From positions 806,001 through 870,000 of the forward strand of contig NZ_JACHWR010000001.1 of the NCBI RefSeq assembly GCF_014191495.1: DNA of 64,000 nucleotides. Direction: 5' to 3'. The stretch comes from Nocardioides soli. Its GTDB lineage: Bacteria; Actinomycetota; Actinomycetes; Propionibacteriales; Nocardioidaceae. This document shows positions 22,686 through 31,256 of this stretch, one piece after another (the stretch's first letter is position 1; each line of letters starts with the position of its first letter). The notes beneath the pieces are model-generated. The model did no database searches and was not told the origin of the DNA. It saw only the letters and a program-made list of their open reading frames with translations. Position numbers and translations under genes: made by a program.

Positions 22686-22722
22686 CCGAAGGCCAGGACG
22701 AATCCCACGTCCTGGCCTTCGG
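22686..22722 (+). terminator. strong terminator after tRNA-Lys
   Basis: CCGAAGGCCAGGACG pairs perfectly over 15 bp with CGTCCTGGCCTTCGG around a seven-base loop, three bases after the tRNA CCA and followed by CATTTC. Confidence 0.85.
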
Positions 22723-22751
22723 CATTTCGGCCGCGCCGGTTCGCGTCGCGG

Positions 22752-22839
22752 GTTCATCAAGGGATGAACGGAAGATCGCGCCTACCCGGGTGAGCTCACC
22801 CGGGTAGGCGCGCGGCGACCTTCATCCCTTGATGAACCT
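22752..22839. terminator. 88-bp nested perfect palindrome (double bidirectional terminator)
   Basis: Outer arms GGTTCATCAAGGGATGAA (22752-22769) and its exact complement (22822-22839) enclose an inner 36-bp perfect palindrome of two 18-bp arms (22778-22795 and 22796-22813). The two levels are separated by matching eight-base internal loops. It lies between tRNA-Lys and the end of the minus-strand acyltransferase gene, so it can stop transcription from both sides; the size and perfection are unusual. Confidence 0.75.
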
Positions 22840-22861
22840 GCGGCCCCTGATGCCGCCGGGG

Positions 22862-25426
22862 TCACCGGCCTCCACCGGAGCCCACCCCAGACCGGCGCGG
22901 CCGAGCCGTCGCTCTCGGGCCCCCGGGGCAGTCCCGAGACCACGACCGGCCCTGGCCGGGCCGCAGCCGGCGGCTCGCGGCCGACCAGGCGTGCGACGCC
23001 GCGACACCGACGGCCAGCGAGGCGAGGATCGCCCAGACCTGATGGCCGCCGTCCTCGAGCGGCGGGTAGACCTGCCAGTGGGTGAGGTAGATCCACAGCG
23101 ATGCCGCGGCGAGGACGCCGAGCGCCGAGGCCGCCCATCCGGGCAGCCGGACCGGCCGGCCGGCGAGGAGCAGCAGGACGCCGGCCACGATGAGCGTCTC
23201 GCGCCGCGGGTCGCCGAAGAAGCCGACCGTCGCCGCGACCGCGATCGCGGCCACGAGCAGCCGCTGCCACCGGCTGCGGGCGTACGCCGCACACGCGCCC
23301 AGCGCGATGCACCAGGCGACCATGCCGAGCGTGTACCGCTCGGTCGACGTCGCCTCGACGCCGGTCCACGCGTAGCGCACAGCGAGCGTGACGGCGAGGA
23401 GCAGGAGCGCGGATCGGAACGGCGCGGCCCGATGAGCGCGGGCGAGCAGTGGCACCGCGAGCAGCGCGGCCAGGCCGAGGTAGCTCCACACCAGCGTCTC
23501 GAGGAACCAGAACTGCCACTGCTCGTCCCAGCGATCGCCCCCGAGCACCCCGTTGAGGAGCACCGCCGTCGACCAGCGGTACTCGTGGCCGACCGCGGCG
23601 AGCAGGCCCACGAACAGCACCGCCGGCAGCGCGACCGTGCGCGCGCTGCGCAGCAGTCCGAGCACCCGCTCACGCCGGTCGGTGACCGCGAGCTGGAACC
23701 GAGCGAGGTTGTAGCCGGCGACCGCCAGCAGCAGGTGTGCACCGCCCTGGAGCTGTAACAGGTCCGCGTGCGTGACCACGACGAGCGTGATCGCGACCGC
23801 GCGGAGCACCACCGAGACGTCCACCGGGACGCCGCGCCGGCGCCGGGCGGGGTCGGCCGGCGCCGGAACGGCGACGCGGGCCAGGTCGGTCGCCGACCTC
23901 GTGGGCCAGGACGACGGGAGCGTGCCGAGCCGCTCACCGAGCCGGGTCGACACCTCGACGTAGGACAGCGAGTCGCCGCCGAGCCCGACGAACGAGTCGG
24001 CGACCGTCGCCTCCGGGCGACCGAGCACGACGGCGTACAAGTCGCGGACCTCCTCGGCGGTGAGCGGCGTGGTGGCGACGGGGCCGCCGAGCGACTCCTC
24101 ACGCTCGACGTGACCCCGGAGTGCGGCGTCGTCGGGCTTGCCCGACGCGGTGACCGGCAGGGTGTCGAGCACCACCACCCGCAGCGCCGAGCCGCGCAGC
24201 CCCGTCACGGCGGCGATGCGGTCGCGCACCCGGGACCGGGCACGGACGCCGGGGACGAACGCCCACAGGCGCTCCGGGCGCGCGACCAGGCGCACGACGT
24301 CGCCGGCGTCGGCGAGCAGCGCCTCGACCCGGTCGAGGTCGACCCGGTGGCCGAGCACCTTGGCCTGTCGGTCGAGCCGGCCGAGCACCTCGACGAGCCC
24401 GGCATCGGTGACCCGGGCCAGGTCGCCGGTGCGCAGCTCGCTCAGCTCGGCACCGCGGGCCAGGTCGGCGAGCGACTCGGCGTAGCCCATCATCACGTTG
24501 GGTCCGGCGTAGACGAGCTCGCCGGTCCCCGGTGGCGCGTCCGGCACCGGCACCACCCGCAGCGTGCCGCCCGGGACGGCGACGCCGATCGCGTCCGGGT
24601 GGTCCGGCGCGAGCTCGGGCGGCAGGTACGCGATTCGCGCGGTCGCCTCGGTCTGGCCGTACATCACGAACAGGTCGACGCCGCGCTCGTGGAGCAGCGC
24701 GGCGTACTCACGGACCCGGTCCGGCGCCATCCGGCCGCCGGCCTGCGTGAGGTAGCGCAGCGACGGGAGCCGGGGCAGCACCCGCCGACCGAAGCCCACG
24801 GCGTCGAGCAGCGCGAAGGTGTGGGGCACTCCGGCCAGGCCGGTCACCGACGTGCGCTCGGCGAGGTCCCAGAAGCAGGCGTCGGCGACCGACAGATCGG
24901 TCAGCACGACGGTGGCGCCGACCAGCAGGTGGCTGTGCAGCACCGAGAGCCCGTAGCAGTAGTGCAGGGGCAGCGCCGTGATCGCCACGTCCTTCGAGTG
25001 CAGGTCGAGGTAGTCGGCGATGCTGCGTGCGTTGGCCTCGACGTTGGCGCGCGAGAGCCGGACCAGCTTGGGCGAGCCGGTCGAGCCGGACGTCGAGAGC
25101 AGCAGCGCGAGGTCGGGGTGCAGGCCGGTGCTGGTGCCTGGCCGGTACTCCGCGACCAGATGGGCGTGCCGCTCGAGACCGCCCTCGCCGAGCAGCAGCA
25201 CCGGATGGCCGTCGGCCAGTGCGGCCAGGTAGGCGACCACGAACTCGATCGTCGGCCGCGCCTCCAGCGTCACGAGGTGCCGCGGTCCCAAGCGGTCCCG
25301 CTCCGCCGTGACCAGGTCGAGGAGCTCGGCGTACGTCACCACCCGGTCGCCGTGGACCAGCGCCGGATCGCCCGGCGCCCCGCCGAGCAGCCAGTGGGCG
25401 GGACGCGCGACCGGGAGCGTGCTCAT
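22862..25426 (-). CDS. adenylation - carrier protein - acyltransferase-3 fusion
   Basis: The ATG at 25426 overlaps the ABC ATPase stop (ATGA). The 854-residue product has three parts. Residues about 15-460 are an AMP-binding adenylation domain (STSGSTGSPK at 111-120, VMYGQTEATARIAYL, then RTGDLARVTDAGLVEVLGRLDRQAKVLGHRVDL, and SGKPDDAALRGH with the C-terminal Lys). Around 465-535 is a carrier protein with GLGGDSLSYVE holding the phosphopantetheine Ser. From about 550 on is an integral membrane acyltransferase-3 domain of 9-10 helices (RAVAITLVVVTHADLLQLQGG with the catalytic His, ending YLTHWQVYP). It should activate a carboxylic or amino acid and transfer it across or at the membrane. Confidence 0.8.
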   Translation of the reverse strand: MSTLPVARPAHWLLGGAPGDPALVHGDRVVTYAELLDLVTAERDRLGPRHLVTLEARPTIEFVVAYLAALADGHPVLLLGEGGLERHAHLVAEYRPGTSTGLHPDLALLLSTSGSTGSPKLVRLSRANVEANARSIADYLDLHSKDVAITALPLHYCYGLSVLHSHLLVGATVVLTDLSVADACFWDLAERTSVTGLAGVPHTFALLDAVGFGRRVLPRLPSLRYLTQAGGRMAPDRVREYAALLHERGVDLFVMYGQTEATARIAYLPPELAPDHPDAIGVAVPGGTLRVVPVPDAPPGTGELVYAGPNVMMGYAESLADLARGAELSELRTGDLARVTDAGLVEVLGRLDRQAKVLGHRVDLDRVEALLADAGDVVRLVARPERLWAFVPGVRARSRVRDRIAAVTGLRGSALRVVVLDTLPVTASGKPDDAALRGHVEREESLGGPVATTPLTAEEVRDLYAVVLGRPEATVADSFVGLGGDSLSYVEVSTRLGERLGTLPSSWPTRSATDLARVAVPAPADPARRRRGVPVDVSVVLRAVAITLVVVTHADLLQLQGGAHLLLAVAGYNLARFQLAVTDRRERVLGLLRSARTVALPAVLFVGLLAAVGHEYRWSTAVLLNGVLGGDRWDEQWQFWFLETLVWSYLGLAALLAVPLLARAHRAAPFRSALLLLAVTLAVRYAWTGVEATSTERYTLGMVAWCIALGACAAYARSRWQRLLVAAIAVAATVGFFGDPRRETLIVAGVLLLLAGRPVRLPGWAASALGVLAAASLWIYLTHWQVYPPLEDGGHQVWAILASLAVGVAASHAWSAASRRLRPGQGRSWSRDCPGGPRATARPRRSGVGSGGGR

Positions 25427-26484
25427 CGCGGGTTCTCGGGGAACGCCAGGACCTCGCCGACCACGCGCACGCCGACCTGCGTCCCGGGTTCGGGCACGTC
25501 GGTCGCGGGCACCCGCGCGGTCAGATCGACCTGGTCGTCCGCGCCGACCCGCACGCGGACGGTCGCGTCGTGCCCGAAGAACGACACCTCGACCACCTCG
25601 GCGGTCAGGCACCCGGGCGCGTCCTTCGCGGTGACCGCGACCTGCTCGGGCCGCACCGCCAGGAGGACGCGGCCGTCGCGGGCACCGCGCACCGGGATCG
25701 GGCCGAGCGCGCCGGCGGCGGTTCCGGCGTGCGCCTCGGCCGACACCAGCACGGCGTGCCCGACGAACGACGCCACGGCCGGGCCCGCGGGGTCGAGGTA
25801 GATGTCGGTGGGTGCCGCCACCTGGAGGAAGCGTCCGTGCGCCATGACCGCGACGAGATCGGCGAGCGAGAGCGCCTCGCCCTGGTCGTGGGTGACCAGC
25901 ACCGCCGTCGCCTCGCTGGCGCGCAGGGCCCTGACGACCGCGCGTCCGGTCTCCTCGCGCAGGGCGGCGTCGAGGGAGGAGAACGGCTCGTCGAGCAGTA
26001 CGACGTCCGGTCGCGGCGCGAGCGCGCGGGCCAGCGCGACGCGCTGCTGCTGACCGCCGGACAGCTGGTGGGGGTGCCGGCTCGCCGCGGCGCGGGGCAG
26101 CTCGACCAGGTCGAGCATCTCCTCGACGCGCCGCCGCGCGGCCGCGGAGCGGCGGCCCGACGGGAGGCCGAACGCGACGTTCGCCGCGACGTCGAGGTGC
26201 GGGAACAGCGCGCCCTCCTGCGGGACGTACCCGATCCGCCGGCGCCGCGGCGGCACCGGCCGGCCCGCACCGGCGACCGTCCGGTCCCCGAGCCGGATGG
26301 TGCCGGCGTCGGGCTCGAGGAAGCCGGCGATCAGCCGCAGGAGCGTCGTCTTGCCGCAGCCGGAGGCGCCCAGCACGGCGGTGATCCCGCCGGGCACGTC
26401 GAGGTCGACGTCGTCGAGGACGCGGGTCGGGCCGAAGGACTTGGTCAGGCCGCTGACCCGCAGCCCCACCGTCGGTCGAGTCAT
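25423..26484 (-). CDS. fbpC: Fe(III)-type ABC transporter ATPase
   Basis: The 353-residue protein (ATG 26484, overlapping the permease stop) has Walker A GASGCGKTT, the Q-loop region PQEGALFPHLDVAANVAFGL, signature LSGGQQQRVALARAL, Walker B VVLLDEPFSSLD and the H-loop THDQGEA. The C-terminal TOBE-like extension (about 250-350, RPEQVAVTAKDAPG) is typical of FbpC/PotA ATPases that energise ferric-ion or polyamine uptake. The symbol is assigned by analogy with fbpABC; the substrate follows from the binding protein and the iron-box-like promoter. Confidence 0.82.
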   Translation of the reverse strand: MTRPTVGLRVSGLTKSFGPTRVLDDVDLDVPGGITAVLGASGCGKTTLLRLIAGFLEPDAGTIRLGDRTVAGAGRPVPPRRRRIGYVPQEGALFPHLDVAANVAFGLPSGRRSAAARRRVEEMLDLVELPRAAASRHPHQLSGGQQQRVALARALAPRPDVVLLDEPFSSLDAALREETGRAVVRALRASEATAVLVTHDQGEALSLADLVAVMAHGRFLQVAAPTDIYLDPAGPAVASFVGHAVLVSAEAHAGTAAGALGPIPVRGARDGRVLLAVRPEQVAVTAKDAPGCLTAEVVEVSFFGHDATVRVRVGADDQVDLTARVPATDVPEPGTQVGVRVVGEVLAFPENPR

Positions 26485-27992
26485 GCCGGCCTCCTCGGGC
26501 TCCGGGACACGGCCGCCCTCCCGAGCAGCCACGTGGCGGGTATCGACAGCAGGATCAGCGCGAGCGCGAACGGGGCGGCGGCGCCGTACTCGACGGCGGA
26601 GGCACGTGACCAGAACTCGGTGGCCAGCGTCGAGGTGCCGGTGGGCGCCAGCAGCAGGGTCGCGGTGAGCTCGGTGCCGACGGCCAGCGAGACCAGCGCG
26701 ACGCTGGCCGCCAGCCCGGGCAGCACCAGGGGCAGCGTGACCCGGCGGACGGCGCCCGCCCGGCTGCAGCCGAGCGAGGTCGCGACGTCCTCGAGGACCG
26801 GCGGCGCCAGCTCGAGCGTGGGCCTGACGCCCACCGCGGCGCGCGGCAGGAACAGGATCACGTAGCCGACGACGAGCACCGGCAGCGTCTGGTACAGCGA
26901 GGGCACCACCCGGATCGAGATCGTCACCAGCGCCAGCGCGACGACGATGCCCGGCAGCGCGTTCGCGGGATACACCGCCCGCTCGATCAGGGTGACGACC
27001 ACGCCGCGGTACCGCACCGCGAGCCAGGCGATCGGGAGGGCTGCCGCCGTGGCCAGCACGCCGGCGGCGACCGCCAGGCCGAGGGTGGTGCCCAGCGCGG
27101 CGCCGAGGTCGCCCGCGGGCAGCGACGACGAGTTGCCGCGCACCAGCCAGCGCACCAGGCTGACGAGTGGTACGCCGAGGCTCAGCACCGCGAGCGCGAG
27201 CAGGGCCGCGCACCAGGCCGGTGCGGCACGGCCGAGCCGGTGCCGGGTCGCCGGCCGGCCGACGCCGGAGCCCACGCGCGAGCGGCGTCGGCGGCCGCGG
27301 GCCAGCAGCTCGAGGCCGAGCAGGACCAGGCAGAAGGCGACGAGCACCAGCGCCAGCATGGTGGCGGCCGGGCCGTTGAAGGAGAGGCGGTACTGGTCGA
27401 GGATCCCGGTGGTCAGGGTCGGGAAGTTGAGCAGCTGCAGGGCGCCGTACTCCCCCAGCAGGTGGAGGCCGACCAGCAGCGCCCCGCCGAGCACGGCGGG
27501 GCTGATCGTCGGCAGCACCACCCGGAAGAACGACGACCAGGCGCCGGCGCCGAGGCTGGCGGCGACGTCCTCGACCGAGGAGTCCAGCCGGCTCAGCGCG
27601 GCCACGGTCGGCAGGTAGACGAGCGGGTAGTAGGAGAGGCTGACGACGAGCACCGCGCCCCAGTAGGACTGGACGGCGTGGGTGGTCGAGATCCAGCCGT
27701 AGCCGTTGACGAACGCGGGCACCGCGAGCGGTGCGCACAGTAGGCCGTGCCAGAGGCGGGCCAGCGGCAGGTCGGTGCGCACCACGAGCCACGCGCACCC
27801 GACCCCGAGGAGCAGGCTGAGCGCGACGCCGCCGACCAGCAGTCGGGAGGTGTTCCACACCAGGTCGTCGAAGCGCGGCCGGGTCACCAGGTCCCAGGCC
27901 TCGGCGGGGCCGAGCTCGGCGGTGGAGACGACGACGAAGCCGAGCGGCAGCAGGCTCGTCGCCGCGACCAGCAGCCCGAGCAGCACCAGCAC
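26481..27992 (-). CDS. fbpB: Fe(III)-type ABC transporter permease (two fused six-helix halves)
   Basis: The 503-residue protein contains about 12 membrane helices in two similar halves, each with the binding-protein-dependent permease loop (VEDVASLGAGAWSSFFRVVLPTISPAVLGG-like in the first half; LEDVATSLGCSRAGAVRRVTLPLVLPGLAASV in the second). These EAA-G loops contact the ATPase. That double architecture is typical of FbpB/ThiP. The GTG at 27992 is the first clear start; a non-standard start up to 24 codons upstream is possible because the frame stays open and Pro/Arg-rich. Confidence 0.82.
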   Translation of the reverse strand: MLVLLGLLVAATSLLPLGFVVVSTAELGPAEAWDLVTRPRFDDLVWNTSRLLVGGVALSLLLGVGCAWLVVRTDLPLARLWHGLLCAPLAVPAFVNGYGWISTTHAVQSYWGAVLVVSLSYYPLVYLPTVAALSRLDSSVEDVAASLGAGAWSSFFRVVLPTISPAVLGGALLVGLHLLGEYGALQLLNFPTLTTGILDQYRLSFNGPAATMLALVLVAFCLVLLGLELLARGRRRRSRVGSGVGRPATRHRLGRAAPAWCAALLALAVLSLGVPLVSLVRWLVRGNSSSLPAGDLGAALGTTLGLAVAAGVLATAAALPIAWLAVRYRGVVVTLIERAVYPANALPGIVVALALVTISIRVVPSLYQTLPVLVVGYVILFLPRAAVGVRPTLELAPPVLEDVATSLGCSRAGAVRRVTLPLVLPGLAASVALVSLAVGTELTATLLLAPTGTSTLATEFWSRASAVEYGAAAPFALALILLSIPATWLLGRAAVSRSPRRPA

Positions 27993-28060
27993 CGCCGGCG
28001 GCCGAGCCGTCTCCCGGCCCGGGCGGCGGAGCCCGGGCGGTGCGACGGTGGCCTGGACGC

Positions 28061-29068
28061 TCAGAGCACGAACCCCGCGTCGGAGAGCAGCTCCACCACC
28101 TTGTCGCCGTCGAGGTCGCTGACGGCGACGGTGGGCGGCTGCAGCTCGGCGAGTGGCCGCACGGGCGGCTCCAGGCCGACCGCCGGGTTCAGGGGGTACT
28201 CCAGGGCGTAGCTGTCCGCCAGCGCCTGCTGTCCCTCCTCGCTGGTCAGGTACGCGACGAACTCCTGAGCCTCGTCCGGGTGCTCGGCGTTCTTCAGCAC
28301 CCCGGCGCCCGAGACGCTGAGGAACGCGCCCGGGTCCTGGTCGCCGAAGTAGTGCAGCTCGCTGTCGTCGCTGTGGTCGCCGGACTCGGCCTGGTCGCGG
28401 TACCAGTAGTAGTGGTACTCGATGCCGGTCGCGATCTCACCCGAGTTGACCGCCTCGAGCACCACGTTGTTGCCGTCGTACACGGTGCCGTTGGCCTTCA
28501 GGCCCTCCAGCCACTGCCGGGCGGCGTCCTCGCCCTCCAGGTCGAGCACCGCGGCCACGATCGCCTGGAAGTCCGCACCCGTGGGCGAGAAGGACACCTT
28601 GCCGGCCCACTCGGGCTTCGCGAGGTCCAGGAGCGACTCCGGCAGCTCGTCCTCCCCGACCAGGCTCGGGTTGTACACCAGCACCGTCGACCGCGCCACG
28701 AAGCCGGTCCACTCCCCGCTGGCCGGCCGGTAGGCGGCCGGGATCGGCTCGGTCGCCGCGGCCTCGAGCGGCGCGAACAGCCCGGCCCGCTCGACCGCCG
28801 ACATCGCCGGCGTGTTCTCGGTCAGGAACACGTCCGCCGAGGAGGCCTCGCCCTCCTGGATCAGCTGGGCCGCCAGCTCGGAGTCCGAGCCGTTGCGCAG
28901 CTCGACCTTGATGCCGGTCTGCTCCTCGAACTTCGGCGCGATCTCCTCGAGCAGCTGCTCGTGCTGAGCGTTGTAGACCACGATCTTCGGCCCGTCGTCC
29001 CCCGAGCAGGCGGCGCTGCCGAGGGCGATGACCAGGACACTGACGAGGGCCAGGGGCAGACGTTTCAC
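28061..29068 (-). CDS. fbpA: Fe(III)-type ABC transporter substrate-binding lipoprotein
   Basis: This 335-residue protein begins with a lipoprotein signal (MKRLPLALVSVLVIALGSAACSGDD; lipobox SAAC). It then shows the FbpA pattern: KIVVYNAQHEQLLEEIAPKFEEQTGIKVELRNG and GEASSADVFLTENTPAMSAVERAGLFAPL, with paired Tyr (GIEYHYYWYRD) that in FbpA-type proteins coordinate Fe(III). It is the first gene of the operon and lies under the DtxR/IdeR-like box at 29105-29123. Thiamine or other metal-chelate substrates are less likely. Confidence 0.85.
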   Translation of the reverse strand: MKRLPLALVSVLVIALGSAACSGDDGPKIVVYNAQHEQLLEEIAPKFEEQTGIKVELRNGSDSELAAQLIQEGEASSADVFLTENTPAMSAVERAGLFAPLEAAATEPIPAAYRPASGEWTGFVARSTVLVYNPSLVGEDELPESLLDLAKPEWAGKVSFSPTGADFQAIVAAVLDLEGEDAARQWLEGLKANGTVYDGNNVVLEAVNSGEIATGIEYHYYWYRDQAESGDHSDDSELHYFGDQDPGAFLSVSGAGVLKNAEHPDEAQEFVAYLTSEEGQQALADSYALEYPLNPAVGLEPPVRPLAELQPPTVAVSDLDGDKVVELLSDAGFVL

Positions 29069-29104
29069 GGGCGGGCTTCCTGTGGCTCAGGGTGACGATC
29101 TCCA

Positions 29105-29123
29105 TTAGGGCAGGCTTACCTTA
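29105..29123. promoter_or_regulatory. DtxR/IdeR-type iron box
   Basis: TTAGGGCAGGCTTACCTTA agrees with the 19-base IdeR/DtxR consensus TTAGGTTAGGCTAACCTAA at 15 of 19 positions by eye. It lies 37-55 bases upstream of the binding-protein ATG and also faces the plus-strand gene at 29192. It would shut off the operon when iron is plentiful. Confidence 0.7.
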
Positions 29124-29191
29124 GGGCATCTTCATGAGGACCCGGAGCGCGGTCCGCCGAAGCCGAAGAACCCCGGCCTACGATCGGGGTC

Positions 29192-29545
29192 GTGCCGAGC
29201 CTCTGGTCGTACCGGTCCCGCAACAGCGTCCTGTCGGTCTGCTCCGACGGGTCCGTGCTCAGCATCGGGTCCGTGGGCTCGGCGGCCTCCCTCGGCAGCA
29301 TCGGGTCGTTCGCGTCACTGGGCTCGGTCGGGTCGTCGATGAGCCGCTTCTCGCTGCTCTCCCACCAGAGCGACGGCTCGGTGCTCTCCCACCAGGCCAA
29401 CCGCTCGATCCGCTCCGCGCAGAGCCACCTGACCCGGGCCGGCTACCGCACCGACGGCGACCTGCCCCGCGGCCTCGCCCCCGGCATCGCCCTCGCCGCG
29501 CTGGCGGTCGCGGGGGCGGCGTACGCCGTGCTCCGTCGCCGCTGA
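29192..29545 (+). CDS. Ser/Gly pentapeptide-like repeat protein with C-terminal membrane anchor
   Basis: The 117-residue product (GTG 29192) has a central region of Ser-rich short repeats of the form S-x-x-S-x-G-S (SVLSIGSVGSAASLGSIGS, then FASLGSVGSSMSRFSLLSHQ). Ser and small hydrophobics alternate every five to six residues, the look of a small beta-solenoid. The last 27 residues are a membrane helix with a basic end (GLAPGIALAALAVAGAAYAVLRRR). No enzyme motif is seen. It is divergent from the iron transporter and shares its promoter gap, so iron control is possible. Confidence 0.55.
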   Translation: MPSLWSYRSRNSVLSVCSDGSVLSIGSVGSAASLGSIGSFASLGSVGSSMSRFSLLSHQSDGSVLSHQANRSIRSAQSHLTRAGYRTDGDLPRGLAPGIALAALAVAGAAYAVLRRR

Positions 29546-29594
29546 CCCGCGCCGCACGCCGCATGACGTGCCGCGGGTGGGGCACCGCCCATCC

Positions 29595-31085
29595 ATGACG
29601 CTGAGATCGATGTGGTGGGACCGCAACGACATGCCCAGCCCCGAAGCCGCGGTGCTGGGTGGTGAGTGGGACGTCGTGGTCATCGGCGGTGGGGTCACCG
29701 GGCTCACGACTGCGACGCTGCTCGCGCGCGCGGGTCACTCGGTGGCGGTCGTCGAGGCACGGCACATCGGGGCCGGCACGACCGGCGGCAGCACCGCCAA
29801 GGTCAGCGTCCTGCAGGGCACCCACCTCTCGCGGATCGCGCGCCGCCACTCGACCGCGGTGCTGCGGTCCTACGCGGAGGCCAACCGGGAAGGCCTGGCC
29901 TGGCTCGACCGCTTCTGCGGCGACCACGACGTCGAGTGCGAGACGCGGCCGGCCTACACCTACGCGACGTCGGCCGGCGGGGAGAGCGCGGCACGCTCCG
30001 AGCTCGACGCACTCCTGCGCGCCGGTCTGGACGAGGCGACCTGGGTCGACCGTCCTCCGCTCCCCTTCCCGACGCGGGGCGCCGTGCTGCTGCCCGACCA
30101 GCGACAGGTCGACCCGGTGGGTCTCGTGGCCGCGCTGGCGACGGACGCCCGCCGGCACGGGGCCGTCGTCGTCGAGGGCGAGCGGGTGCGCCGGGTCCGC
30201 GGTCGGGACCCGGTGCGCGTGCTCACCGAGCGCGGCGAGGCGAGCGCCGGCCTGGTGGTCGTCGCGACCAACATGCCGATCCTCGACCGGGGCGGCTTCT
30301 TCGCCCGGGCGACCCCGCAGCGGTCGTACTCGCTGGCGTTCCGCACCGACTCCCCCGCGGTCGACGGCATGTATCTCTCGGCCGACGGCCCGACGCGGTC
30401 GCTGCGCGATGCCGACGGCGGGCGGCTGCTCCTCGTCGGTGGCTCCGGGCACCGCACGGGGGCGGCGACTTCCGCGCGGGAGCATCTCGACTCGCTGCGC
30501 CTCTGGACCCACGAGCACTTCCCGGGGGCACGGGAGACCCATGCCTGGTCGGCGCAGGACTACGCGACGACGTCCGCACTGCCCTACGTGGGGCCGGTGC
30601 TTCCGGGTGCCGAGCAGGTGCTGGTCGCGGGCGGCTACTCCAAATGGGGGCTGACGAACGGCGTCGCCGCGGCACTCGCGATCTCCGGTCGTGTGCTCGG
30701 CGGCCAGCAGCCATGGGCGAGCGCCCTCGAGCCGTGGAGCACCCGCGAGCTCTCCGGTCTTCCCGGGATAGCGCTCGCCAATGCCGAGGTCGGCGTCGAG
30801 CTGGTCGGCGGCTGGCTGCGCCCACTCCGGCACGCCGGCGCCCGACCGGCACCCGACGACGGCGACGGCCGGGTGCGATACGAGCGGCCGGGACCGCCCA
30901 CGGCGGCCACCCGCGTCGACGGCCGCGAGCAGGTGGTGTCGGCGGTGTGCACCCACCTGGGCGGGGTGCTGCGCTGGAACGACGCAGAACGCAGCTGGGA
31001 CTGCCCGCTGCACGGCTCGCGCTTCGACACCGACGGCAGCGTGCTCGAGGGGCCGGCGACGTGCGGGCTGCGCCGACGTCGTTGA
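29595..31085 (+). CDS. FAD-dependent oxidoreductase with C-terminal Rieske domain
   Basis: The 496-residue protein (ATG 29595) carries VVVIGGGVTGLTTATLLARAG and VAVVEARHIGAGTTGGSTAK, a DAO-type FAD fold. Residues about 415-485 are a Rieske [2Fe-2S] cluster domain (VSAVCTHLGGVLRWNDAERS, then WDCPLHGSRFDTDGSV, i.e. C-T-H ... C-P-L-H). This is the common FAD-Rieske dehydrogenase of actinobacteria and Bacillus (YhfW-like), which is thought to oxidise an amine or sugar and pass electrons to an unknown acceptor. The end, CGLRRRR, is short, so the last strand of the Rieske domain may be trimmed. Confidence 0.82.
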   Translation: MTLRSMWWDRNDMPSPEAAVLGGEWDVVVIGGGVTGLTTATLLARAGHSVAVVEARHIGAGTTGGSTAKVSVLQGTHLSRIARRHSTAVLRSYAEANREGLAWLDRFCGDHDVECETRPAYTYATSAGGESAARSELDALLRAGLDEATWVDRPPLPFPTRGAVLLPDQRQVDPVGLVAALATDARRHGAVVVEGERVRRVRGRDPVRVLTERGEASAGLVVVATNMPILDRGGFFARATPQRSYSLAFRTDSPAVDGMYLSADGPTRSLRDADGGRLLLVGGSGHRTGAATSAREHLDSLRLWTHEHFPGARETHAWSAQDYATTSALPYVGPVLPGAEQVLVAGGYSKWGLTNGVAAALAISGRVLGGQQPWASALEPWSTRELSGLPGIALANAEVGVELVGGWLRPLRHAGARPAPDDGDGRVRYERPGPPTAATRVDGREQVVSAVCTHLGGVLRWNDAERSWDCPLHGSRFDTDGSVLEGPATCGLRRRR

Positions 31086-31256
31086 CCGACGAACAAGCGC
31101 GGCGTGGCCCGCGCCACACCCGGGAAGGGCCTTCCTCAAGGGCTCTGCAAGGTTCGCCCACCGGTCGTCCAAGGCTCTGCCACAACCGCCGAAACCGCCC
31201 GACGCGCATGTGAGCCTGGTGCCCGCACCTCGTCCACGACCCCTGGAGCACCGTCC

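Noticed and set aside
25427..25612. N-terminal extension of the adenylation-acyltransferase fusion by 62 residues
   Set aside because: The extension is Arg/Gly-rich and antisense-like, overlapping the ATPase gene; the ATG at 25426 overlaps the ATPase stop.
31104..31256. Upstream extension of the secreted repeat protein
   Set aside because: ATG 31257 has a ribosome site and is followed directly by a signal peptide; the extension has neither.
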